From Cellulomonas sp. (lineage in GTDB: Bacteria; Actinomycetota; Actinomycetes; Actinomycetales; Cellulomonadaceae), in NCBI GenBank assembly GCA_027451305.1, contig DAIDJQ010000090.1, forward strand, positions 1 to 36,308: 36,308 nucleotides of DNA, written 5' to 3'. The notes beneath the pieces are model-generated. The model was not told the DNA's origin. It saw nothing but the letters and a program-made list of their open reading frames with translations, and searched no databases. The translations under genes were made by a program, and so were the position numbers. This document shows, piece after piece, positions 26,223-35,192 of the stretch (position 1 is its first letter; each line of letters begins with the position of its first letter).

Positions 26223-26567
26223 TCAGGCGCTGCGGCGCAGCTTTCCGGCGCGCAGCAGGTCGAGCCGCTCGTCGAGCAGCTCCTGAAGCTCGTTGATGGT
26301 GCGACGCTCCAGGAGCATGTCCCAGTGCGTGCGGGCCGGCTTGCCGGCCTTCACCTCGGGGCGCGAGGCGTCGCGCAGCAGCGCCTCGGCGCCGCACCGG
26401 CACTCCCACGTCACGGGCACGTCAGCCTCCACCGAGAACGGCAGGATGATCGTGTGCCCGTTGGGGCAGTCGTAGAACGCCTGGAGCCGGGGGGCGAAGT
26501 CGACGCCGTCTTCCGTCTCCATGCTGTGTGAGCCGATGCGCATGCCGCGCAGAGACCGGTTCGCCAT
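26223..26567 (-). CDS. rbpA: RNA polymerase-binding protein RbpA
   Basis: A 114-residue actinobacterial transcription factor that binds the housekeeping sigma factor and RNA polymerase and stabilises the open complex. It begins MANRSLRGMRIGSHSMETED. The zinc-type core is YDCPNGHTIILPFSVEADVP followed by WECRCGAEAL. The C-terminal sigma-interaction helix is RTHWDMLLERRTINELQELL. Length is normal. The start at 26567 has GGAGGT seven bases upstream; an earlier in-frame ATG at 26582 lies in front of that site and is unlikely. A SigR-type promoter lies upstream. Convergence with ppm1 is common in actinobacteria. Confidence 0.96.
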   Translation of the reverse strand: MANRSLRGMRIGSHSMETEDGVDFAPRLQAFYDCPNGHTIILPFSVEADVPVTWECRCGAEALLRDASRPEVKAGKPARTHWDMLLERRTINELQELLDERLDLLRAGKLRRSA

Positions 26568-26583
26568 ACGGGTGACCTCCATG

Positions 26584-26624
26584 CCGTCCGAGACGGTCCG
26601 ATGCCGATCGAGTTCTGATCGAGT
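26584..26624 (-). promoter_or_regulatory. Leader elements of rbpA: tandem octamer repeat and hairpin beside the ribosome binding site
   Basis: On the minus strand ACTCGATC occurs twice in tandem with three bases between (26624-26617 and 26613-26606). A small hairpin (arms CCGTC and GACGG, 26584-26596) follows, ending a few bases before the GGAGGT ribosome binding site. A role in translation control or protein binding is inference. Confidence 0.35.
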
Positions 26625-26662
26625 GCTGGTCCAGCGACCGCGTGCTGTTCTTCCGAGGGGCT

Positions 26663-26690
26663 ACAACGGCGCGTGACCCCGCCGTGTTCC
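26663..26690 (-). promoter_or_regulatory. SigR/SigH-type ECF promoter of rbpA
   Basis: The minus strand reads GGAAC (26690-26686), 18 bases, then GTTGT (26667-26663). This matches the GGAAY-N18/19-GTT pattern of the actinobacterial thiol-stress sigma factors. In Streptomyces coelicolor rbpA is a known SigR target. The leader to the ATG would be about 90 bases. Confidence 0.6.
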
Positions 26691-26906
26691 ATCGTGGAGT
26701 GAAGGTGTGGTGAACGCCACTCCAGCGATGAATGCCAGGGACCAAGGTCCAAAGTGGCGATGCGTCCGTCCGGATGCGGGCCCGGGGGAGCGGCACGGGA
26801 TGCGGCGGGCTCGGTCCCACCGCCGGAAGGAACGGTACTCGTGCACCGAGCCGAGAATGGTGGCCCGCAGGGTGAGGCGGTCCTCGTCACGACGGCTGGA
26901 GACACG
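26691..26906. other. Divergent intergenic region between rbpA and the UvrA-like gene
   Basis: With the rbpA leader and promoter this makes a 339-base gene-free stretch. It holds an inverted repeat with seven-base arms TGGAGTG (26695-26701) and CACTCCA (26718-26724) and a small dyad GGACC-AA-GGTCC (26739-26750). These are possible regulator sites for either gene. I see no confident promoter for the UvrA-like gene. Confidence 0.35.
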
Positions 26907-29300
<2,394 letters not shown>

Positions 29301-29384
29301 CGCGGTGGCGTCTGACACCTCGGTGCGGGGACGAACGGCGAGCTGTCGGCGGCGTGCACCGCACGGCGGTCCGCCGATCTCCCC

Positions 29385-29411
29385 GTGGCGCCGATAAGGA
29401 GCATTATGTCA
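29385..29411 (+). repeat. Left boundary repeat of the accessory island (candidate attachment site)
   Basis: A 27-base site with arms GTGGCGCCGAT and ATTATGTCA. It aligns without gaps to 35193-35219, matching at 21 of 27 positions; four of the six mismatches lie in the four central bases just before ATTATGTCA. Weaker similarity continues for about 35 bases further right, through GCCTCC (29427-29432). The site supplies the AAGGA and ATG used by the chimeric gene that follows. Confidence 0.55.
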
Positions 29412-30503
29412 AACGGAACTAGAAGGGCCTCCCCGAGCCGGCGGCGGCCGGCGGCGTCGAGCCCGAGCAGACTCAGTTCCGTGACGACAACCCAACTGGT
29501 GCTCCAGCCGAAGCGGCAGCACCTAGTGTCGAAGGTTGTTCTTGGCCGCTTCCTGATGCGCAAGAACATCACCGTGTACGACCGGCGGCAGAACGTCATC
29601 CGCCGGACCGGCCCACGCGGAGCCTTCTTCGCCTGGTACGACCGGTTCGACGGACAGGCTGCCGAGGACCGATGGGGCGCCATCGAGCGGAAGATCCCGA
29701 CTGCCTACGCGGCGCTCGATGCTGGGTTGCTGCTCGAGGACCTGGCAGCCATGGAGACACCCCCCCACAGCCCCGGCGACCGGCGCCCACGGCTCGTCCC
29801 TGAGCAGCTCGTCCGGGACGGCGGGACCCTGTACTCCCTGTCCAAGGAAGGTCGCGGCACCGCCGGCCCGCTCGTTACCGCCCTCACCGTCGCTGTCGTG
29901 GAGGGCGCCGAGGAGCTCGCCGCCCAGTCCGCGGGCGGCCGGCTGAACACGCCGCTGGTCGGGGTGCTGGATGAGGCGGCGAACGTGTGCCGGTGGCGTG
30001 AGCTGCCGAACCTGTACTCCCACTACGGCTCTCGCGGGATCGTCCTGGACACGGTCTTGCAGTCCTGGTCCCAAGGCATCGAGGTCTGGGGCGAGGCCGG
30101 CATGAAGAAGCTCTGGTCAGCCGCCAACATCAAGGTCTACGGCGGCGGCGTCAGCGAAGCCACCTTCCTCGAGGACCTGTCCCGGATGATCGGCGACTAC
30201 GACCGCCTCGCCTCCTCGACCTCGACCGGACGCGGACACCGGTCCGTGTCCCACCAAGTGCACCGCGAACGCATCCTCGACATCGCCGACCTGGCCGCTC
30301 TCCCCAAGGGCCGCGCCATCGTCCTCGCCTCCGGCGCACGACCCACCCTGATCCGCACCCAACCCTGGATGAACGGACCCCACGCCACCGCCGTGCACGC
30401 CTCTGTCGCGGCGCACGACCCCCAAACCGAACGCACCCTCTGCAACACGCAGAGGGAACTAAGGGCACCGACGGCGCGCCGCAACACCGTCGAACCCCAA
30501 TGA
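29406..30503 (+). CDS. Chimeric ORF: DUF4238-like N-terminus fused to TraG/VirD4 C-terminal domain
   Basis: A 365-residue open frame of two unlike parts. Residues about 36-118 (PKRQHLVSKVVLGRFL, ITVYDRRQNVIRRTGPRGAF, then a run to YAALDAG) resemble the start of DUF4238 proteins. From about residue 130 it is the C-terminal half of an actinobacterial TraG/VirD4 coupling protein. Blocks there are VRDGGTLYSLSKEGRGTAGP, Walker-B-like LVGVLDEAANV (184-194), LQSWSQGIEVWG, IKVYGGGVSEATFLEDLS and ALPKGRAIVLASG. Walker A is absent, so it cannot be a working pump. The join lies near 29755-29800, by a run of seven Cs. ATG 29406 has AAGGA six bases upstream. The stop overlaps the DUF4913 start. Likely a deletion or recombination product. 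Confidence 0.65.
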   Translation: MSNGTRRASPSRRRPAASSPSRLSSVTTTQLVLQPKRQHLVSKVVLGRFLMRKNITVYDRRQNVIRRTGPRGAFFAWYDRFDGQAAEDRWGAIERKIPTAYAALDAGLLLEDLAAMETPPHSPGDRRPRLVPEQLVRDGGTLYSLSKEGRGTAGPLVTALTVAVVEGAEELAAQSAGGRLNTPLVGVLDEAANVCRWRELPNLYSHYGSRGIVLDTVLQSWSQGIEVWGEAGMKKLWSAANIKVYGGGVSEATFLEDLSRMIGDYDRLASSTSTGRGHRSVSHQVHRERILDIADLAALPKGRAIVLASGARPTLIRTQPWMNGPHATAVHASVAAHDPQTERTLCNTQRELRAPTARRNTVEPQ

Positions 30504-30940
30504 GCGACTGGGGTCAGGACGATGACAGCGAGGAAATGCCCGTCTCCGAACCGGTCGACGACACGCCGCTTGCGCCGCGCTTGTACTACGGAAGCGTCGA
30601 CGAGTTCGTTCGCGAGTACCTGCGGTTCGTCTACCGGCGGCGCATCGACGGGCGGCACCGCTGTTGGGCGGGGACCTGGTGGCGCTACGACGAAGCCGTC
30701 ATCCGCCTCGAAGCCCTCTGGCGCGCCTGGGAGCACCTACGCCTCGACCCGGCCACCGGCATGAGCGTGTGGTGGCGGGACCACGCCGACCACCACATGG
30801 CCGCGCTCATGAACCCCGACGGCCCCTTCGCCGCCGCCACCGACGGTCCCAATACGAACCGACAGGGCGAGGCGCTGCCGTATACATCCCCGCCACCGAG
30901 CCTGTTCCCGGACTTACGGACCCAACCTCCGGCTTCCTAA
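30500..30940 (+). CDS. DUF4913 family protein
   Basis: A 146-residue protein of the DUF4913 family, found next to TraG/VirD4 genes in actinobacterial integrative conjugative elements and plasmids. The core at residues about 28-113 has LYYGSVDEFVREYLRFVYRR, WAGTWWRYDEAVIRLEALWR, then MSVWWRDHADHHMAALMNPD, all typical of the family. The acidic N-terminus and Pro-rich tail are variable. The function is unknown. The ATG overlaps the upstream stop (ATGA), as in intact elements, showing that this junction was inherited with the transfer module. Confidence 0.8.
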   Translation: MSDWGQDDDSEEMPVSEPVDDTPLAPRLYYGSVDEFVREYLRFVYRRRIDGRHRCWAGTWWRYDEAVIRLEALWRAWEHLRLDPATGMSVWWRDHADHHMAALMNPDGPFAAATDGPNTNRQGEALPYTSPPPSLFPDLRTQPPAS

Positions 30941-31089
30941 GCCCGCCGGACTCCACCGGCGCGGCGATCCCCGACAGGCCCTGCAACCTGTCCGGCGCGA
31001 CTCGCCTCTTCCCATCCTGGCCGTGACCGCACCGCACGCCGCGGCCCAACGCGACCCATCGGCCATTCTGAACAACTGTCCAGAACTCG

Positions 31090-31208
31090 AGTCATGACTT
31101 ACCGTCCAGCTTGCCCGCAGCGTCTACACCACTGCCCGAATCTCGTCGTCGATTCGTCATACATGACGCAGGACCCGCCGCTACGCTCGCAACGTCAGCA
31201 TCACTGAC
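31090..31208. promoter_or_regulatory. Putative control region of the secreted-peptide operon, three GTCA/TGAC dyads
   Basis: In the 289-base gap before the operon there are three inverted repeats with GTCA and TGAC half-sites: AGTCATGACT (31090-31099), CGTCATACATGACG (31155-31168) and GTCAG-N5-CTGAC (31194-31208). A TANNNT box, TACGCT (31182-31187), lies between the last two and could be the -10. The gap also holds GACAGG-N8-CCTGTC (30973-30992) and TTCTG-N10-CAGAA (31066-31085). Binding by a regulator is inferred. Confidence 0.4.
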
Positions 31209-31229
31209 ACCGAGGCCAAAGGGGATCCA

Positions 31230-31664
31230 ATGACGAAACATCCCGTTCCCCGCCGCGTGTTCACGACCACTGTCACTGCAGCCGCACTCGTGGCCGCATC
31301 TGCGGCGGTGTCCCTACCCGCCCAGGCTGCAAGTACGTGCGCCCTATCCCACGGCCCGGGCGGGAGCACTTGCCTTAACGTGAACTGGACAGGCGTGACA
31401 ACGACCACCGACGACGTCAGCCACGGGGACGGCACGTCAGGCAACAACATCTGCAACTACAAGGCGCAGGTTCGCGGCACGCTGTCAAGCGGCAGCGCGT
31501 GGTCATTCACTTCGGGTGAAAGTGCGGGATGCTCGCCCATCACTGCATACGTTCACCTGAGCCCGCCGTGTGTCGTTCTAAAGTCCGGAACCGTGTTCTA
31601 CGGACAGTTCTATCACGACGGCGCATGGGCCCCCGGATCGCCCGGTCTCAACGTTCACGCATGA
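31230..31664 (+). CDS. Secreted cysteine-containing small protein, candidate antimicrobial or signalling factor
   Basis: A 144-residue protein with a clear Sec signal peptide: basic KHPVPRR, a hydrophobic stretch to about residue 29, and a predicted cut after AQA (residue 33). The mature part, about 111 residues, is rich in Ser, Gly and Thr with cysteines at 37, 48, 75, 101 and 114 of the precursor. Its aromatic end is TVFYGQFYHDGAWAPGSPGL. I recognise no family. It is first in an operon with a lipoprotein and an ABC export-type complex, the usual place of a bacteriocin or its immunity cargo, but lactococcin-972-like motifs are not present. ATG 31230 has AAGGGG five bases upstream. The stop overlaps the lipoprotein start. 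Confidence 0.75.
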   Translation: MTKHPVPRRVFTTTVTAAALVAASAAVSLPAQAASTCALSHGPGGSTCLNVNWTGVTTTTDDVSHGDGTSGNNICNYKAQVRGTLSSGSAWSFTSGESAGCSPITAYVHLSPPCVVLKSGTVFYGQFYHDGAWAPGSPGLNVHA

Positions 31665-32257
31665 CCAGGGTACGACTTGTGCTAGGCAGCGCGACTGTTC
31701 TTGTGGTCGCGCTGCTTAGCGCTGGGTGCTCCAGCCAAGTCGGTTCGAACGACCCGACGAAGTTGGACGTCGCTGCTGTCGCTCGAAACACGACGGCATT
31801 TCAAGCAACCATGTTGAGTGATGGCAAGGTTGACGCCGACGAGTATGAGCGCGCCGTCTACGCAGCGCGCGATTGTGTTGTGAAACAAGGTTTCGCGCCC
31901 GAGACCCCTAAATGGCAGCGCGGAGAACTTTTGTTCGGGGTGTCGATGACCGCACCGACCGATGCAGATCTGGTCGCACTAAATGCGAAGTACGACGCCG
32001 CCCTTCATGAGTGCATGGCGGAATATGCCGGCGACGTTGCTAAGGTCTGGGTTAACCAAATGCTTCTGACGAAGGACGCGCGGGACGCAATGCGGCCGGA
32101 CGTAATTGCATGCCTGGTGGCCGCGGGCATCCACCTCGACAAAGACGCGAAGGACGACGCGATCTTTGCAGCCCTCACGCCGGACACGTCCTACAAGTGG
32201 ACTGGATGCGCCGATCAATTCCCAGCCTACTTCACGACCGCACCTTCGGGCCGATGA
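31661..32257 (+). CDS. Putative lipoprotein with paired-cysteine domain
   Basis: A 198-residue lipoprotein. The signal peptide ends in the lipobox LLSAGC with the lipidated Cys23. The mature domain has four further cysteines (72, 118, 151, 183), possibly two disulphides. The segment MLSDGKVDADEYERAVYAAR followed by DCVVKQGF resembles a helical motif seen in many unnamed actinobacterial lipoproteins. The ATG overlaps the stop of the secreted protein and the stop overlaps the adaptor start (ATGA at both ends), so the three should be made together. It could be an immunity or receptor partner of the secreted protein or a substrate-binding part of the ABC complex. Function unproven. Confidence 0.75.
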   Translation: MTRVRLVLGSATVLVVALLSAGCSSQVGSNDPTKLDVAAVARNTTAFQATMLSDGKVDADEYERAVYAARDCVVKQGFAPETPKWQRGELLFGVSMTAPTDADLVALNAKYDAALHECMAEYAGDVAKVWVNQMLLTKDARDAMRPDVIACLVAAGIHLDKDAKDDAIFAALTPDTSYKWTGCADQFPAYFTTAPSGR

Positions 32258-33324
32258 CAACAAAGGAACACATTACCCAGGTTGGCGTCTGGCTTCTCCT
32301 CCTTGTTGGCTTCAGCGGACCATTGCTAGGCGCGAGCCTCCTTACTCACTCCCGCGACTCCATCGATGCAACGCGCCAATCTGTGGTGGCGCGATGGGTT
32401 AGCGCCCCATCGGCGACTCGCGATGGGGCGCGCACAGCACGCCTAGTTCTCACCTGGGCTACAGGCGAAGGCCTCCGCGCCCCAGCATGGAACGGAACGA
32501 TCACAGCGACCGACGTGGCCCCCGGAAGCTCCATATCGGAGGGATCTCCGGTGCTTGCAGTCAACGGCGTTAAAGTCGTGGCTGTAGCGACTCCGAACCC
32601 GTTCTACCGTGCGCTCGACTCGGCGACCACAGGAGAGGATGTTGCACAACTGAACCAACTGTTAAATCGCCTGGGCTACCGACATGGAGTCGGTCCGAGA
32701 TGGACGACCGAGACAGGCGCCGGGGTCGGGCGCCTCGCGACGGCCTTGGGCCTACCAGCAGGCACCACTGTGTTCGACCCGGGATGGACCGTCTGGATGC
32801 CCTCATCACACCCGTTTACCGTCGGCGCTCTCAAGGTCGCAGCGGGTCAGAACGCACCCTCCCAGGGGGATGTCTTCGCGGAGCCCGCCTCGACGCTCGT
32901 CCGAGCCGAAGTCGTGGACGAGCAGGGAAAGCCCCTCACGCTCGACGGGGGCAAGGCCTGGGCGTTCGCGGTCCCCGGATCTCCTGTGCGTGTCGACCTT
33001 CCAGCGGCCGGCCCGATCACAGATCCGACCGCTCTAGGCCAGCTGAGCGCGGGCACGACGCCCGGGAGCGAAGCCGTCGAGGCGACGGTTGCGTACGCGG
33101 CTCCAATTGGGACGACCACCCTGCCCGTGCCGGCAGTGGTGACCGACGCGTCCGGAACTACATGCGTGTGGGTTCGCGATTCGCCGATGTCCGAGGCACA
33201 CGCGGTGGGAGTCACCGTAGTAGACGGCGACGTCGGAGCCACGTTCATAGCGCAGCGACTGCCCGAGGGCGACAGCGTCTTGTCCAATCCCACGGAGGTC
33301 TTAAAGGAACCGCGTTGCTCGTAG
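32254..33324 (+). CDS. Membrane-fusion-type adaptor with peptidoglycan-binding domain
   Basis: A 356-residue protein anchored by one N-terminal helix (about residues 11-32). A lipoyl-like half motif GTITATDVAPGSSISEGSPV lies at 81-100. A PG_binding_1-like domain (about 125-172; GEDVAQLNQLLNRLGY) follows. The C-terminal part (about 205-335) has the adaptor-type VPAVVTDASGTTCVWVRD. This is the architecture of actinobacterial periplasmic adaptor proteins that link an ABC pump to the cell wall. The gene is followed at once by the ATPase and permease, as in MacAB-type systems. Translation couples through ATGA with the lipoprotein gene and a ten-base overlap with the ATPase. Confidence 0.78.
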   Translation: MTTKEHITQVGVWLLLLVGFSGPLLGASLLTHSRDSIDATRQSVVARWVSAPSATRDGARTARLVLTWATGEGLRAPAWNGTITATDVAPGSSISEGSPVLAVNGVKVVAVATPNPFYRALDSATTGEDVAQLNQLLNRLGYRHGVGPRWTTETGAGVGRLATALGLPAGTTVFDPGWTVWMPSSHPFTVGALKVAAGQNAPSQGDVFAEPASTLVRAEVVDEQGKPLTLDGGKAWAFAVPGSPVRVDLPAAGPITDPTALGQLSAGTTPGSEAVEATVAYAAPIGTTTLPVPAVVTDASGTTCVWVRDSPMSEAHAVGVTVVDGDVGATFIAQRLPEGDSVLSNPTEVLKEPRCS

Positions 33325-33968
33325 TCCGAAACGTTGGTCACCGTTACGCAAATTCGGACCGGTGCGCCCTAGACGCGATCGACATTCGGATCGAACCGTC
33401 GCAATGCATCGCACTAGTGGGCCCGTCTGGTTCGGGCAAGTCGACATTGTTATCAATCATCGGCGGCGTTCTGAGCCCGACTACTGGTGACGTGTCGCTT
33501 TCCAACCAAGGTCGCCCGCGGTTAGCATCCGACTGCGCTTGGATCTTTCAGGCAAACTACATGATCCCCAGGCGCTCTGCACTCGACAACGTTGCCCTCG
33601 CGGTCGCTGCCCGCGGACACAGTTGGCAGGCGTCGCGGACGTTCGCCGCAGAAACGCTGGCTGAATTCGGTCTAGAATCGCGCAAGTACGCGAGAATCGA
33701 GGAACTCTCCGGCGGCGAAGTGCAGCGCGTCGCGATCGCCCGTGCCTTCGCACAGAAGCGCAAGGTCATACTCGCGGACGAGCCGAGCGCGCAACTCGAC
33801 CGCCGAAACACGGAAATCGTCTCTGACGCACTCGTGCGGCTCGCGCGCTCAGACCGCATCGTTCTCGTTGCCACTCACGATGATCTCGTAGCCCGCCGGT
33901 GCGACTCTGTGCTTCGGTTGGAAGATGGGCGTGTGGTAAGCCAGGAGACCCGGGCGGCATGCAACTGA
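33315..33968 (+). CDS. ABC transporter ATP-binding protein (MacB/LolD-like)
   Basis: A 217-residue complete ABC ATPase. Walker A is GPSGSGKST (36-44), the Q-loop is Gln79, the signature is LSGGE (131-135), Walker B is VILADEP (151-157) and the switch His is His188. The D-loop reads SAQLDRRN instead of the common SALD. The start is TTG at 33315, chosen because AAAGGA lies six bases upstream and no ATG or GTG fits before RNVGHRY. The gene overlaps the adaptor by ten bases and the permease by ten bases. It should power the MacB-like permease next door. Confidence 0.88.
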   Translation: MLVVRNVGHRYANSDRCALDAIDIRIEPSQCIALVGPSGSGKSTLLSIIGGVLSPTTGDVSLSNQGRPRLASDCAWIFQANYMIPRRSALDNVALAVAARGHSWQASRTFAAETLAEFGLESRKYARIEELSGGEVQRVAIARAFAQKRKVILADEPSAQLDRRNTEIVSDALVRLARSDRIVLVATHDDLVARRCDSVLRLEDGRVVSQETRAACN

Positions 33969-35014
33969 CAACTATCGTTGGCGAGGCGGCGCGGTCGCTA
34001 CTTGCAAGTCGCGGGCGCAATACCCTATTACTCTTGGTGCTTGCATTCTGCACGTTTCTACCGGCCTATTTTGAATTGCGTGCGACCGGAGACGTCGTAA
34101 ACACCTACAGAGCCGGGATTAAGGCCGGGAACGGGGTGATCGTCGTGACCAGAGAATCAGGCGGGTCACTCGATCCCGCCGTATGCGCCGCGCTTGCGTT
34201 GAACCCTGATGTGGTCTCCGGAGGCTCGCTAGAGCTTTCCGATCTCGTTCGTCCAACTACTTCACCTGGCGTCTCAATACAGTCCGTCAGGGTTAGTCCG
34301 GGGTTTCTCCGAGTGGTGGACCCGACAATCTCGGGCGACGTGGGTGCAGCAGCCCTTGGGGTCAACGCGTCCAGGGAACTCGGGATTATAGTGGGCGGCA
34401 CTATGCGACCGTCAAGCGACTCGACCCTTCGGATTGGCGCTATCGTGGCGAATTCAGCCCGGGCACCCATCCAGAGCCGTTGGCTGTACTTAGTTGAGGC
34501 CCCACTGAAGCCGACTGAATGCTGGCTTGAGGCTGCCCCGGGCTCCCGCAGCGGTTTGACCGATATCGTCCGCGCCAGGTACTCCAACGTCTCGGACATC
34601 CGAGTGTCGGCCTTGGTGCCCAAGGACTCCAGGCAGCTCCTCGCTGGATGGGAGGGGCGCGTCTCACGATTCGCTTGGCTTCCACTTGGATTTATCGGCG
34701 GAGTTGCGGCAACAATAATCTCCATAGGTCGAAGAAATGAGTACGGACTGAGGCGAAGCCTCGGAATACCGCGGTCTCAGGTTTTGCTGCAGTTACAGAC
34801 TGAGACATTGTTGCTTGATTTGGGCGCACTAGTGGTTTCCAGTTCCTGGATTGTCGCGTGCAGTATCGTCGCGTCGTTCGACGGTCGAATTGCCCTGCCG
34901 ATAGCCGCTCGAGCGGGGCTCCTTACCTTCGTTGTAGAGTGGGTGGCCGCACAGATCGGTTCAGCGATGCTGGCGTCGAGCAACGTCTTTGATGCGTTGA
35001 GGGCACGGTCGTGA
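33959..35014 (+). CDS. FtsX/MacB-like ABC permease
   Basis: A 351-residue permease with the MacB layout: one helix at about residues 18-38 (RNTLLLLVLAFCTFLPAYFE), an extracytoplasmic domain of about 210 residues, then three helices (about 260-277, 303-325, 335-352). The cytoplasmic loop RRNEYGLRRSLGIPRSQVLL between helices 2 and 3 matches the coupling region of FtsX-like proteins. MacB-type pumps move substrates outward by mechanotransmission. ATG 33959 has AGGAG eleven bases upstream and lies inside the ATPase end. Codon use includes CTA and TTA, unlike the core genes. Confidence 0.82.
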   Translation: MQLTTIVGEAARSLLASRGRNTLLLLVLAFCTFLPAYFELRATGDVVNTYRAGIKAGNGVIVVTRESGGSLDPAVCAALALNPDVVSGGSLELSDLVRPTTSPGVSIQSVRVSPGFLRVVDPTISGDVGAAALGVNASRELGIIVGGTMRPSSDSTLRIGAIVANSARAPIQSRWLYLVEAPLKPTECWLEAAPGSRSGLTDIVRARYSNVSDIRVSALVPKDSRQLLAGWEGRVSRFAWLPLGFIGGVAATIISIGRRNEYGLRRSLGIPRSQVLLQLQTETLLLDLGALVVSSSWIVACSIVASFDGRIALPIAARAGLLTFVVEWVAAQIGSAMLASSNVFDALRARS

Positions 35015-35023
35015 AGGAGTGAC

Positions 35024-35137
35024 ATGGGCATGACGCAACGGAAGTCTGTGGGCACCGGCCTCATCGTGGCGCTCGCGGCGCTTGTTGTACTGACCGCCAT
35101 CCTGTTGGTGCCGAGGGCGGTCCTGTTGTTCCACTAG
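35024..35137 (+). CDS. 37-residue single-helix membrane protein
   Basis: A short gene ten bases after the permease stop, with AAGGAG (35014-35019) at a good distance from ATG 35024. The product starts MGMTQRKSVGTG, has one hydrophobic helix (about 12-29, LIVALAALVVLTAILLVP) and ends RAVLLFH. It may be an accessory subunit or an immunity peptide of the ABC complex. No family is recognised. Its size alone is weak evidence, but the ribosome binding site, spacing and clean helix support it. Confidence 0.6.
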   Translation: MGMTQRKSVGTGLIVALAALVVLTAILLVPRAVLLFH

Positions 35138-35192
35138 GGGCGGAGCCGCCGGCGCGGCGTCGCCTTATGCGTGGAAGGACCCCAGGGTGCGA

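Noticed and set aside
26754..26906. An N-terminal extension of the UvrA-like protein
   Set aside because: The extra 51 residues are not part of the fold, and ATG 26907 has its own ribosome binding site.
31230..31664. The secreted protein as a lactococcin-972-family bacteriocin
   Set aside because: Signal peptide, size and ABC context fit, but the family's characteristic Trp/His/Tyr pattern is not visible and five cysteines are unexpected. It was left without a family name.
35139..35150. GGCGG-AG-CCGCC as the terminator of the ABC operon
   Set aside because: The loop is only two bases and no T tract follows; too weak to call.
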